Positions 19,308 to 28,511 of a stretch of 64,000 bases of DNA are shown piece by piece. Origin of the DNA: Candidatus Saccharimonadota bacterium. GTDB taxonomy: Bacteria > Patescibacteriota > Saccharimonadia > Saccharimonadales > Saccharimonadaceae. The translations under genes were made by a program, and so were the position numbers. The notes beneath the pieces were generated by a model. The model saw nothing but the letters and a program-made list of their open reading frames with translations, was not told where the DNA came from and made no database searches. The first letter of the stretch is position 1; each line of letters opens with the position of its first letter. The stretch is taken from positions 1-64,000 of the forward strand of contig JAPLYU010000003.1 in NCBI GenBank assembly GCA_026395405.1. Direction: 5' to 3'.

Positions 19308-20189
19308 TTACTTGCGAATGGCGAGCTCATGATTTAAATATTTTTCTGCATCATTTAATGTAAACCAGTGAATAAATCTATTACGACGCAGCCAGGTTAG
19401 TTGACGTTTTGCCAGTCGCCAATCCAATGTGATAGATTTAGCCACTACGTCACCCAAAGAAATTTCATTATCCAAGTATTGACGTACTAATGGGTAAATA
19501 TTTGAACGCATTGCTTCTGCCTCCCAACCATATTTATCTCCTAATATTTTAGCCTCATCGGCCACGCCATCAACTAACATTTGCTCAGCCCTTTGTTCAA
19601 TTCTAGATCTTAGTTTATGTTTTTCTGTTGTTATTCCAACAATAATGCAATTTTCAATTGGTTTTTCTAAACTTTTCGGAACTTCGCCGCACCTCTCTAT
19701 TGTTCGCATTAAATACCGTTTATTTTTATAATTCTCTGGCAGTGGAAAATTATTCATTTCGCAGTATTTTTGAAGTTCATCAATACTATGTTGTTGTAAT
19801 TCTTGCCTCAATTTGGAATTTACCTTTGGGCCAAATTTGTAATCAAACACAATTGAATCAATATACAGCCCAGTCCCACCAACTAAAATAGGCAGTTTTT
19901 TTCGAGACCTAATTTCAAAAATTTTTTTGTCGGTATATTTTTTAAAGTCAGAAACCGTAAAGTATTCACCGGGCTCTACTAAGTCCAATCCCCAATGTGA
20001 AATACCCGCTTGTTCGCGTTTAGTTGGTTTTGCAGTCCCGATATCTGCTCCTTTATATATTGACCTAGAATCCGCGCAAATAATTTCACCGCCGAACTTC
20101 TTTGCCACATCTATTGCCAGAGATGTTTTTCCGCTAGCTGTCGGGCCAACGATTACAACCAATGGTAACTTTACAGATTTGGAGTCCAT
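19308..20189 (-). CDS. miaA: tRNA dimethylallyltransferase
   Basis: MiaA transfers dimethylallyl from DMAPP to A37 of tRNAs reading UNN codons. The 293-aa protein has the P-loop GPTASGKTSLAIDVA near residue 15, ADSRSIYKGADIGTAKPT near 39, and the VGGTGLYIDSI block near 103. The C-terminal RQLTWLRRNRFIHWF is the conserved RQxTWxR. It is full length although slightly short. It overlaps the upstream alkyltransferase-like gene by 19 bp, so the two are translationally linked. The DMAPP source is not in the window, although a NUDIX protein with IPP-isomerase resemblance lies at 25924. Confidence 0.96.
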   Translation of the reverse strand: MDSKSVKLPLVVIVGPTASGKTSLAIDVAKKFGGEIICADSRSIYKGADIGTAKPTKREQAGISHWGLDLVEPGEYFTVSDFKKYTDKKIFEIRSRKKLPILVGGTGLYIDSIVFDYKFGPKVNSKLRQELQQHSIDELQKYCEMNNFPLPENYKNKRYLMRTIERCGEVPKSLEKPIENCIIVGITTEKHKLRSRIEQRAEQMLVDGVADEAKILGDKYGWEAEAMRSNIYPLVRQYLDNEISLGDVVAKSITLDWRLAKRQLTWLRRNRFIHWFTLNDAEKYLNHELAIRK

Positions 20190-20482
20190 CGTTTTTCCTT
20201 GAAATTATCGACAATAAAATTTGTACAAGTGACCCCTTCATGAGCTAGCAGCTGTGCTTGAACCTCTCTGCCTCCGTGGAACCCAGACGCTAAACCCCCA
20301 AAACGATTAACTAGCCTATGCCATGGCAAGTTAGTATCGCCAAAATGAGCAATTCCGCCAACAATTCTGGGCGCATTAGCGTGCCCAGCCAAGGCTGCCA
20401 AATCTCCATAAGTGGTTACCCTCCCCGCAGGGACCTCGACAATTAACTTATATATAGTGTCGCGGAACAAACTGTCGACCAT
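20171..20482 (-). CDS. alkyltransferase-like (ATL) protein, MGMT family without active-site cysteine
   Basis: The 103-aa protein is the DNA-binding domain of the O6-alkylguanine transferase family (RDTIYKLIVEVPAGRVTTYGDLAALAG, then GGIAHFGDTNLPWHRLVN and GREVQAQLLAHEGV). The PCHR active site is PWHR here, so the acceptor cysteine is replaced by Trp54, as in ATL proteins. ATLs bind alkylated guanine and hand it to nucleotide excision repair rather than demethylating it. It lies between thrS (2 bp upstream) and miaA (19-bp overlap). Confidence 0.9.
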   Translation of the reverse strand: MVDSLFRDTIYKLIVEVPAGRVTTYGDLAALAGHANAPRIVGGIAHFGDTNLPWHRLVNRFGGLASGFHGGREVQAQLLAHEGVTCTNFIVDNFKEKRWTPNL

Positions 20483-20484
20483 GC

Positions 20485-22299
20485 CTAAAGCTGCTTTAGA
20501 TAGTCTGATAATTTTTCAATTTTTATTTTTTCTTCTTTTTCTTGCGTCCTAACACTAACTTCTCGCGCATCTTTGTCTTTTGGCCCAATAATCAGTTGAA
20601 CTGGAATCTTCCAACTTGAAGCCTCACGTATTTTTTTACCAAGCGACTCGTTACGATCATCGACTTTATAACGAATTTCATTATATTTAACCGGTTTCAT
20701 CAGTATGGTGCTGTCTAGAATCGTTTTAATTTCATCTACGTAATCAGAAACTGTATCGTTAATCGTCAAAATACGAACTTGCTCCGGAGCTGTCCAGAAT
20801 GGGAACCATCCACCAGTATGTTCGATAAATACGCTCAAAAAGCGTTCAATTGAACCTAGGATTGCGCAGTGAATCATCAAAGGCATTTTGATATTTCCAT
20901 CTTTATCTGTATATTGCAGCCCAAAACGTTCCGGCTGAACAAAATCCAACTGAACTGTTGCAACCTGATGCTCACGCCCAATGGCATCCGTAGCCATAAA
21001 ATCAATTTTTGGACCGTAAAATGCAGCTTCACCGTCTTCTTCGAAATAATCCAATTTATTCGCAATAACGGCGGCTTTTAATTGTGCCTGGGCTGATTCC
21101 CACCATGATTTTTCACCTAAATATGCATCACTGTCATCCCGATATGATAATCGTACACGTAACTTCATTGAAATTGTTGCATATAGTTCACGTGCCGTTG
21201 CCAACAGGTTGCTGATTTCCCCCTCTACTTGTTCAGGCATACAAAATACATGACTATCATCCTGAGTCAGTGAACGAACCCTATCGAGTCCTCCTAGTTC
21301 GCCTGTCTTTTCATCGCGATAATCTGTTGTCGTCTCTAGGTAACGAACCGGCAAATCTTTGTAGCTTCGTGGTCGGCTAGCGTAAATCTGTGCATGATGC
21401 GGACAATTCATAGGTTTTAAGGCCATTTTGTCATCAGTTTCTTGGCTGGTTACTAAAAATAGCTCCTCGCCAAACTTATCCCAATGTCCAGATTTTTTAT
21501 ACAAGTCGATTTTTGTAATATGCGGAGTCCAAACCTTTTCAAATCCATACCCAATTCTTATTTGGTTAGAATATTGGGCGACGACATCGCGCAGCACAGT
21601 TCCCCTAGGTGTAAATAATGGTAACCCGGTCCCAACTAGCGGCGAAGTGGTATATATATCTAACTCTTTACCAAGACGACGATGATCGCGAAGCTTTGCT
21701 TGTTCCATACGCTCTAAATAATCATCTAACTCTTTTTGAGTAGCAAATACTACCCCGTATAACCTTTGCATTTGTGGATTCGTGTCTTTGCCGCGCCAAT
21801 AAGCACCTGCTATACGCATCAATTTAAATACACCGGTTACCTCTTTGGCTGTTGCCAGATGCGGTCCACGGCATAAATCCATAAAATTTCCGATTTTATA
21901 AAAAGTGACGCTTTCAATCGCAGCTTTGCCATCAGACGCAAGCCCTATTTCATTCATATCCAAATCTTTGGCCACGGTAGTGCCGGAACGCTTTAAATCG
22001 TTCAATAATTCTTCCTTATACGGCTGTTTATTGTCTTTTGCCCATTTAATCGCCTGCTCGATTGGCATTTCAGATTTATCGAAAGTATCGCCAAATTCAA
22101 CAATACGACGCATCTCTTTTTCAATTTTTGGAAAATTTGCCTCGGATATCTTAGTATCACCCAAATCAATATCGTAGTAAAACCCATTGTCGACCACAGG
22201 GCCAACGCCAAATTTTGCTTCTGGCCACAACTTTTGGACCGCTGCAGCTGTAATATGCGCCAAACTATGACGCATTAGGTGTAATTTGTCTTCATTCAT
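20485..22299 (-). CDS. thrS: threonyl-tRNA synthetase lacking the N-terminal TGS domain
   Basis: ThrRS charges tRNA-Thr in the cytoplasm. The 604-aa protein starts directly with the editing domain (HSLAHITAAAVQ at residue 11 and DLCRGPH near 172 give the HxxxH and CxxxH ligands). The class II catalytic core has motif 1 (TPRGTVLRDVV), MNCPHHAQIY with the zinc cysteine, and motif 3 (CAILGSIERFLSVFIEH). The C-terminal anticodon-binding domain starts near 510 (VRILTINDTVSDYV). The usual TGS domain of about 60 residues at the N-terminus is missing, and no upstream in-frame extension is offered by the ORF track. It heads the thrS-ATL-miaA group. Confidence 0.97.
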   Translation of the reverse strand: MNEDKLHLMRHSLAHITAAAVQKLWPEAKFGVGPVVDNGFYYDIDLGDTKISEANFPKIEKEMRRIVEFGDTFDKSEMPIEQAIKWAKDNKQPYKEELLNDLKRSGTTVAKDLDMNEIGLASDGKAAIESVTFYKIGNFMDLCRGPHLATAKEVTGVFKLMRIAGAYWRGKDTNPQMQRLYGVVFATQKELDDYLERMEQAKLRDHRRLGKELDIYTTSPLVGTGLPLFTPRGTVLRDVVAQYSNQIRIGYGFEKVWTPHITKIDLYKKSGHWDKFGEELFLVTSQETDDKMALKPMNCPHHAQIYASRPRSYKDLPVRYLETTTDYRDEKTGELGGLDRVRSLTQDDSHVFCMPEQVEGEISNLLATARELYATISMKLRVRLSYRDDSDAYLGEKSWWESAQAQLKAAVIANKLDYFEEDGEAAFYGPKIDFMATDAIGREHQVATVQLDFVQPERFGLQYTDKDGNIKMPLMIHCAILGSIERFLSVFIEHTGGWFPFWTAPEQVRILTINDTVSDYVDEIKTILDSTILMKPVKYNEIRYKVDDRNESLGKKIREASSWKIPVQLIIGPKDKDAREVSVRTQEKEEKIKIEKLSDYLKQL

Positions 22300-22320
22300 T
22301 CAATAATAATAACATAATTG

Positions 22321-22349
22321 TTGCGTCACCACCTCTATTTTGCTATCCT
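22321..22349 (+). promoter_or_regulatory. tRNA-Val promoter (TTGCGT-N17-TATCCT)
   Basis: TTGCGT and TATCCT with 17-bp spacing end 12 bases before the mature tRNA. Confidence 0.55.
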
Positions 22350-22361
22350 TATATTAAATAC

Positions 22362-22438
22362 GGGTCCTTAGCTCATTTGGCTAGAGCGCCACATTGACGT
22401 TGTGGAGGTGGGAGGTTCGAATCCTCCAGGACCCACCA
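22362..22438 (+). tRNA. tRNA-Val (anticodon GAC)
   Basis: A 77-nt cloverleaf with encoded CCA. The acceptor is GGGTCCT/AGGACCC and the discriminator is A. The anticodon stem CCACA/TGTGG holds the loop TTGACGT (GAC, reading GUC/GUU). The T arm is GGAGG-TTCGAAT-CCTCC. A terminator follows 12 bp later. Confidence 0.97.
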
Positions 22439-22450
22439 GAATATTGAAAT

Positions 22451-22474
22451 CATCACCTTTGGTGGTGGTTTTTT
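22451..22474 (+). terminator. terminator after tRNA-Val
   Basis: CATCACC-TTT-GGTGGTG stem followed by a T-rich tail. Confidence 0.7.
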
Positions 22475-22573
22475 GTAGTTTCCCACGTTTTACCCAAGTT
22501 TTCCACCCATAATATACATAATAACTACATCAATATATATCATAAGCAGCATATTGCTTTATGTTCTGTTCCA

Positions 22574-22602
22574 TTGACTTTTTATTGTGTTTATGCTAGT
22601 AT
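22574..22602 (+). promoter_or_regulatory. promoter TTGACT-N17-TAGTAT of the 42-codon ORF
   Basis: The -35 at 22574-22579 and -10 at 22597-22602 have optimal spacing. The -10 is six bases from the ATG at 22609, so the first transcribed base is predicted to be at or beside the A of the start codon. Confidence 0.7.
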
Positions 22603-22608
22603 AGTTGT

Positions 22609-22737
22609 ATGGAACAAAAACAACAGATACACAACAACCACATTGCTTCAAAACTTGAGCGGTTCGTCATTGGATTTGAATATGACAAAACCCTACAGCA
22701 AGTTAAACGTGAGGTTCGTATTCGTACGCTCGAATAA
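22609..22737 (+). CDS. small 42-aa ORF, predicted leaderless (protein or sRNA)
   Basis: The ORF is too short for the supplied track. It reads MEQKQQIHNNHIASKLERF... and ends QQVKREVRIRTLE, a hydrophilic, helix-prone basic peptide with no recognised family. It is bracketed exactly by a good promoter (22574-22602) and an intrinsic terminator (22762-22790), so a discrete transcript of about 180 nt is likely. No Shine-Dalgarno exists because the mRNA should begin at the ATG. Alternatively the transcript is a non-coding RNA and the ORF is chance. Confidence 0.5.
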   Translation: MEQKQQIHNNHIASKLERFVIGFEYDKTLQQVKREVRIRTLE

Positions 22738-22761
22738 ACCCTATATTTGATAATTTTGTTT

Positions 22762-22790
22762 AGACCGTCAGCACCTGGCGGTCTTTTTTT
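22762..22790. terminator. terminator after the 42-codon ORF
   Basis: AGACCGtCAG-CAC-CTGgCGGTCT forms an interrupted 9-bp stem followed by seven T on plus. It lies 16 bp from the stop of the convergent glycosyltransferase gene. Confidence 0.85.
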
Positions 22791-22805
22791 GTAATAAACA
22801 ACTAT

Positions 22806-24479
22806 TTATGTTTTACGCTTGAGTAGATGCCTTTTCGAGTGCTTTTTTGCCAGAGCAACCGATTTGTATGTTGCTTTGTCTGTAACATCAAACACCTCTA
22901 GGTAACGCCCCAAGAATATTCGACCCTGTGAATTTAGCGCCGCCATCGAGCTGTAAATAATAGCGGTAAATGGCATTAATACCCACTGTGCAAGCATCCA
23001 GAAAGATCGTGTACGCTTGTAGCGCTCGGGTCGAGGAGGAAGCATTTTGAATGTCAAAAAGATAGTTATAAAGAGCCCGACCAATGCTATTTGCTGTATC
23101 GTACTTACCATGTCTGGCAGTTGGTGGGCCGCAACGCTACGCTGTGCATCTCCATTGATAAATAATGGCACCCAACCACCCACTGCTACCAAAATAGATA
23201 CACATGCCAACGTAACATGCCCGTCTAACAGCCTCAGAAGCCTTGCAACGCCCCCAACAAGTGGAACACTACGCTTACTGGTAAATATCCGCACAGCAAC
23301 GTATGGGACATCAGAAGCACCGTATGCCCATCTTCGTAATTGATAGAATTGTGCTTTTAGGGTTTTAGGTAGTGTGTCGCTGAGTACAGCATCTTGATAA
23401 ATAGGCACGTATATCGGCAGTACGCTGTAATCACCCTTAAAGTAGAAATAGCTCCTCCAATACTGATGTCCGTCTTCTACGATTGACCGTGTACTCCAGA
23501 AGTCCATTTCTACCAAGGCATCCATCGGTTGTGAGTGCGAAGCAAAGTTTCGAAGAGTGTGTGGCCTCATAGAACTAATAATATTCCAAAATGAGTTACC
23601 GGTTGCAATTACCCTCATCGGAGCTGGAACATCCCAAATATTATTGAAAAATAGACACGACGGTTGATACGACAAGTGCTTTCGTTCTTCGTGAACAACA
23701 TATTCATAAGTCACGTAATCAAAATATGATGAAAAAGGACGATTATCAGAATCTAGAGTCGTAACTATAACGTTTTTGTATTCAATACCCTCGTCTTTTA
23801 GCCATTTTTTCAAAAAGAATCCGGCATATGTTATATTCGGACCCTTACCTACAACCTCATTTGGTAAATTATCAGGATGCTCGACAATGTTAAATGCATA
23901 GAACTTATCACTGAATTCCTTTTGTAGCCTGATTGCATTTTCCTTAGTAGAAACGCCTCCCCTTGCCTCATATGCCAATGTAAGGATAATGTGTTTGTTG
24001 TTGTATGTTCCATCCAATATGGCGCGTAACGTTGGTGCAAGTATTTCATACGATTCGTTATAGGTTGCAACAATGACTGCGTTGTAAATTTGTGAGGGTT
24101 TTGGGAATAGTTTCGAACTGGTTGCAATATTTTGTAAGTTTTCTATGTGCTCTGATATTCCAAACATCTTCGACCTGCTGCCACGCATTATCTCGTATGA
24201 TTCCGTAGGATTCTCGAGGTCAGACAGTCGGCTGTGCCAATCAACATTTTGAGCCGCCTCTAGCCGGCTTCGTCCTTGTATTGTGCGAAAAGCAATTCCA
24301 ACAGCTTTGACTAACATCGTCGAAATTATTAAAAGCAAATATATCGAAGCAAGCGTGGGGCTAACTAAAGATAGAACTACAATTAGTATAAGTGCGCCGT
24401 AGCTTAAAAAAGCCGGCAACATCTCGAATAAACGGTACTTTAATGTCCTTTTACCAATGGGAATTTCTAAGCCAATCAT
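22806..24479 (-). CDS. membrane family 2 glycosyltransferase, processive type
   Basis: The 557-aa protein has two N-terminal membrane helices (residues about 17-60). A GT2 catalytic domain follows (VIVATYNESYEILAPTL near 130, a TTLDSDNRPFS D-x-D-like motif near 240, and EDGHQYWRSYF near 335). Then comes QLRRWAYG near 378, matching the Q-x-x-R-W signature of processive synthases such as cellulose, hyaluronan and poly-GlcNAc synthases. C-terminal helices lie around 415-510. It probably makes or exports a surface polysaccharide; donor and product are unknown. The 24484 membrane protein gene is immediately upstream (4 bp), so both are one operon. No PilZ domain is seen. Confidence 0.88.
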   Translation of the reverse strand: MIGLEIPIGKRTLKYRLFEMLPAFLSYGALILIVVLSLVSPTLASIYLLLIISTMLVKAVGIAFRTIQGRSRLEAAQNVDWHSRLSDLENPTESYEIMRGSRSKMFGISEHIENLQNIATSSKLFPKPSQIYNAVIVATYNESYEILAPTLRAILDGTYNNKHIILTLAYEARGGVSTKENAIRLQKEFSDKFYAFNIVEHPDNLPNEVVGKGPNITYAGFFLKKWLKDEGIEYKNVIVTTLDSDNRPFSSYFDYVTYEYVVHEERKHLSYQPSCLFFNNIWDVPAPMRVIATGNSFWNIISSMRPHTLRNFASHSQPMDALVEMDFWSTRSIVEDGHQYWRSYFYFKGDYSVLPIYVPIYQDAVLSDTLPKTLKAQFYQLRRWAYGASDVPYVAVRIFTSKRSVPLVGGVARLLRLLDGHVTLACVSILVAVGGWVPLFINGDAQRSVAAHQLPDMVSTIQQIALVGLFITIFLTFKMLPPRPERYKRTRSFWMLAQWVLMPFTAIIYSSMAALNSQGRIFLGRYLEVFDVTDKATYKSVALAKKHSKRHLLKRKT

Positions 24480-24483
24480 ACTT

Positions 24484-24861
24484 TTATAATAACGTTTGTA
24501 AACCTAAAATTGTCGACGCTGTTGCAAAACCTACTATGATCAAGCCGACACCAAACCAGGCAAACATTATTGCCATTGGGCGGCCTTTTGTTAACAAAAG
24601 TTTAATGGATACAATCGAATGCAGTACAGCGACAATCAGTAGGAATGCGATGAAAACAAATGAATAATACCACTTATCAAAATAAAAGTGAGTTATGCCA
24701 AACGCCGAATAGTGTGAAACTAGTTGCCTTTCGCCGGAATGAATCGACATACCAAGTAAAATTGATGCCAACAGGGCAAGTAGAATCATCAAAACCACCA
24801 AAGACAATAAATACCTATCGGAAATAAGTTGTTTAATTGAGTTTTTGATAATTTTCTTCAT
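24484..24861 (-). CDS. hypothetical membrane protein upstream of the glycosyltransferase
   Basis: The 125-aa product has three likely transmembrane helices (about 17-37, 66-86 and 98-120) and a basic N-terminus. I recognise no family. It is 4 bp upstream of the GT2 gene, so a partner role in polysaccharide synthesis or export is plausible. A tRNA-Thr gene lies 27 bp upstream on the same strand and may share the transcript. Confidence 0.65.
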   Translation of the reverse strand: MKKIIKNSIKQLISDRYLLSLVVLMILLALLASILLGMSIHSGERQLVSHYSAFGITHFYFDKWYYSFVFIAFLLIVAVLHSIVSIKLLLTKGRPMAIMFAWFGVGLIIVGFATASTILGLQTLL

Positions 24862-24887
24862 AGTTATTTCTACCAGATATTGATATA

Positions 24888-24963
24888 TGGAGCCGCTGTC
24901 CGGATTTGAACCGGAGACCTACGCTTTACGAAAGCGCCGCTCTACCAGCTGAGCTACAGCGGC
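24888..24963 (-). tRNA. tRNA-Thr (anticodon CGT)
   Basis: The 76-nt tRNA has acceptor GCCGCTG/CAGCGGC, discriminator U and encoded CCA. The anticodon loop TTCGTAA gives CGT, reading ACG. The T arm is CCGG-TTCAAAT-CCGG. Confidence 0.97.
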
Positions 24964-25024
24964 ACTCAGTTGATCGTAGATTATTATAGCATCCCGTTGC
25001 GACAAAATAAACGATACTAATCTG

Positions 25025-25053
25025 TTGCGCTACAGTGTAAAAACTGATATCAT
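25025..25053 (+). promoter_or_regulatory. tRNA-Asp promoter (TTGCGC-N17-TATCAT)
   Basis: TTGCGC at 25025-25030 and TATCAT at 25048-25053, 17-bp spacing, about 22 bp before the tRNA. Confidence 0.55.
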
Positions 25054-25075
25054 ACTAGAGTTAATTCCACGGTAC

Positions 25076-25151
25076 GGGCTCGTAGTGAAGGGGTTATCAC
25101 GCCTCCCTGTCACGGAGGAGATCGCCGGTTCAAATCCGGTCGAGCCCGCCA
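25076..25151 (+). tRNA. tRNA-Asp (anticodon GTC)
   Basis: The 76-nt tRNA has acceptor GGGCTCG/CGAGCCC, discriminator G and encoded CCA. The anticodon stem CCTCC/GGAGG holds the loop CTGTCAC (GTC). A terminator follows directly. Confidence 0.97.
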
Positions 25152-25156
25152 AATTA

Positions 25157-25185
25157 AATAGTTCACCACACGGTGGACTATTTTT
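25157..25185 (+). terminator. terminator after tRNA-Asp
   Basis: AATAGTTCACC-ACAC-GGTGGACTATT (one T-G pair) forms an 11-bp stem followed by T residues. Confidence 0.85.
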
Positions 25186-25191
25186 CTAAGC

Positions 25192-25197
25192 TATAAT
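25192..25197 (+). promoter_or_regulatory. -10 hexamer TATAAT six bases before the SemiSWEET start
   Basis: TATAAT is followed by six bases and ATG, with no Shine-Dalgarno, implying a leaderless mRNA. No good -35 is seen. Confidence 0.55.
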
Positions 25198-25203
25198 AAA
25201 CTC

Positions 25204-25482
25204 ATGAATCCAGAGATTATCGGAATTGCAGCAGGAGTCTTCACCACCTTCGCAACATTACCGCAAATTATAAAAATGCATAAAATTAAAGAGGCCAGAG
25301 ATATATCCTTACTTATGTTTTTATCAATTATTGTCGGGGGAATATTGTGGTTGATTTATGGGTTGCTCATACACTCTACCGCACTTATTGGATGGAATGT
25401 TATTGCTTTAATTTTGAACGGTACTATAGTCGGCCAAACGATATATTATGACTCTAAATCTAAAAATATAGATTATCTTTAA
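25204..25482 (+). CDS. SemiSWEET-type sugar transporter
   Basis: The 92-aa protein has three transmembrane helices, one triple-helix bundle of the SWEET/PQ-loop family (MtN3/saliva). The signature TFATLPQIIKMHK lies at residues about 15-27 (PQ motif), with SLLMFLSIIVGGILWLIYGLL near 41-60. SemiSWEETs dimerise to move mono- or disaccharides down gradients. This fits a scavenging lifestyle; the substrate is not predictable. A -10 lies six bases before the ATG. It converges with the PadR gene. Confidence 0.9.
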   Translation: MNPEIIGIAAGVFTTFATLPQIIKMHKIKEARDISLLMFLSIIVGGILWLIYGLLIHSTALIGWNVIALILNGTIVGQTIYYDSKSKNIDYL

Positions 25483-25493
25483 TCGGCTTTATT

Positions 25494-25856
25494 TTATTCC
25501 TTTGGCAACAACCTCTGCACCGGATATATAACCTGTTTCAACAACTCGTCATATAATTCCCGCCCCTTAGGCGTAAGTCCGAAATAAACTCTTGCTGGGC
25601 CTTTCTCTTTCTTGACATCAATAGGTTCAATTAACCCAGCTTCATGTTCTAGACGCGCCATCAGTCGATAATATGCTGTATAGCTATATTCAACCTTTTG
25701 ACCCGCTAGTTTATTGATCTGATCCTTTATCTCTAAGCTAGATGCTTTTTCGTTCTCTTTTATAATGCGCAGGATCAAAAATGGATACAACAAAGACTTC
25801 CACTCTTGTCCATGCTTGGTAACAAGTTCTTGAATGCTTTGATTCGATTGTGACAT
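25494..25856 (-). CDS. PadR family transcriptional regulator
   Basis: The 120-aa protein has the PadR winged-helix (LLYPFLILRIIKENEKASSLEIKDQINKL, SYTAYYRLMARLEHEAGLIEPI, RVYFGLTPKGRELYDELLKQV). The usual C-terminal dimerisation helix is short. PadR proteins repress nearby genes and respond to small molecules; the target here is unknown. A GGAG Shine-Dalgarno precedes the start, and TAGTATACT near 25880 may be its -10. It lies between a sugar transporter (convergent) and a NUDIX gene (upstream, 68 bp). Confidence 0.88.
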   Translation of the reverse strand: MSQSNQSIQELVTKHGQEWKSLLYPFLILRIIKENEKASSLEIKDQINKLAGQKVEYSYTAYYRLMARLEHEAGLIEPIDVKKEKGPARVYFGLTPKGRELYDELLKQVIYPVQRLLPKE

Positions 25857-25923
25857 ATTAGTACTCCTGATTACATCAGTAGTATACTAAAGGTAGACTA
25901 CTTTGTCAAGAAACTAGTGGATT

Positions 25924-26493
25924 CTATTTTTTGCAGAGTACAGCTATTCGACTAATAACCCATGAATAGTATTCGCTTAGTGGTTGATAGGGCACATACT
26001 TTTTTCGCAACTCCACATCGTTCACCTCTTTTTCAAACCTATCAATCGGTACAAACTCTAGTTTTTCAACTTCCCCATCCGGCATCGATAAATCATCTAC
26101 ACTACCGTTAAATTTATAAAAAAATACGTTGCCAATTTCATTATCCTGCCAAAGCGTACCCTCAATGGGTTGAGAAATAATATAAATTCCTTCTGGCTCT
26201 AGTTTTCCATACTCCGGGTTCAGCCCAATCTCCTCCTTCATCTCTCTGACGGCCGACTGGATTGGGGTTTCGCCGGATTCGGTGTGACCAGCAACGGAAA
26301 TATCCCAAAGACCCGGATAACTATCCTTGTCCTTTGAACGGAGTTGCATTAATATTTCGCAGTGCGAATTATAAATCCACACATGAGCAGCATTATGCCA
26401 AAAACCTTGTTCATGAATTTCGCGCTTTGTTTTCGCATAACCTGTTGGGTTACCGTTTTCGTCCACAATATCAATCAAAGCTTGTTGATTACC
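25924..26493 (-). CDS. NUDIX hydrolase of the IPP-isomerase-like type
   Basis: The protein has a full Nudix box, GHTESGETPIQSAVREMKEEIG (Gx5Ex7REUxEExGU), near residue 70. The N-terminus is ALIDIVDENGNPTGYAKTKREIHEQGFWHNAAHVWIYN, a pattern of Nudix proteins related to isopentenyl-diphosphate isomerase and YfcD. It probably hydrolyses a nucleoside diphosphate derivative, while isomerase activity is possible but unproven. The track start at 26541 overlaps tgt; I prefer the ATG at 26493 (MGNQQALIDIVDENG), which sits 4 bp after the tgt stop, giving 189 aa. Co-transcribed with tgt. Confidence 0.88.
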   Translation of the reverse strand, partial: GNQQALIDIVDENGNPTGYAKTKREIHEQGFWHNAAHVWIYNSHCEILMQLRSKDKDSYPGLWDISVAGHTESGETPIQSAVREMKEEIGLNPEYGKLEPEGIYIISQPIEGTLWQDNEIGNVFFYKFNGSVDDLSMPDGEVEKLEFVPIDRFEKEVNDVELRKKYVPYQPLSEYYSWVISRIAVLCKK

Positions 26494-26497
26494 CATG

Positions 26498-27809
<1,312 letters not shown>

Positions 27810-27812
27810 GTT

Positions 27813-28511
27813 ATGGTGATTGATAATAAAATAAAAACGAAGAAACCCGAAAACCCATCTGAAAGGCTACTCAAAGATAATAATAATGCCCATCATTTAG
27901 ACAGCAGCCGTGGACAAGACCCCCTTTCAAATATCGAAAAAGACGAACGTGCATACGATGAAAGCCCAAAGAAATTCTTTACGGAAATCCAAACCCTAAT
28001 TGATTCCGGAGAATACCAAAAAGCCATAGACAAATTAAAAAATGCAGAGTGGTTTATCGGAGATGATGAGCTTGGAAAAATGCAGTACGTTACATTTAAG
28101 TTAGCAGAATCTCTTCAATTGTTTGCTGCCAGTGGGGCCAAAGATGTAGATACCAGTAATGAAATGCTAGAAGAAGCATCAAGATACTTAGACAGGTCTG
28201 ATGGATATAAAGAAATTAAGAATACCCACGAGGAAGAAGCAAAAAAATGGTACGGTGATGCTAAAAACAAGTACCAACTAGCTATAGAAGACGAGAATGA
28301 TGATATAAAAAAAGTAAAAATGCCCCTACTTGATATAGCCATGGATAGCTTAAATAAATCGGATGAAAAATACGCAACAGCAAACTTCAATAATGGTGGC
28401 GAGTATATGCCTACACCTACGAAAAAGCGCCGCAGTCTTCGCTTGGGGGCTAAAGCTGTTATGCGTACTTTTAAATCTTCTATAAAATCAACATTGAATC
28501 ACCGTAGCTAA
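27813..28511 (+). CDS. hypothetical TPR-like, charged protein
   Basis: No family recognised. About 232 aa, soluble and highly charged, with a basic, disordered N-terminus. A helical middle (FFTEIQTLIDSGEYQKAIDKLKNAEWFIGDDELGKMQYVTFKLAESLQ, then EEAKKWYGDAKNKYQLAIE) looks like degenerate tetratricopeptide or coiled helices. The C-terminus is basic (KKRRSLRLGAKAVMRTFKSS). The start at 27771 in the track precedes the promoter; ATG 27813 or GTG 27816 (leaderless) is more likely. Its last 32 bp overlap convergently with queA. Confidence 0.7.
   Translation: MVIDNKIKTKKPENPSERLLKDNNNAHHLDSSRGQDPLSNIEKDERAYDESPKKFFTEIQTLIDSGEYQKAIDKLKNAEWFIGDDELGKMQYVTFKLAESLQLFAASGAKDVDTSNEMLEEASRYLDRSDGYKEIKNTHEEEAKKWYGDAKNKYQLAIEDENDDIKKVKMPLLDIAMDSLNKSDEKYATANFNNGGEYMPTPTKKRRSLRLGAKAVMRTFKSSIKSTLNHRS

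Noticed and set aside
24888-25151. Integrated element between tRNA-Thr and tRNA-Asp
   Set aside because: The spacer is only promoter and terminator sequence, with no repeats of the tRNA ends.
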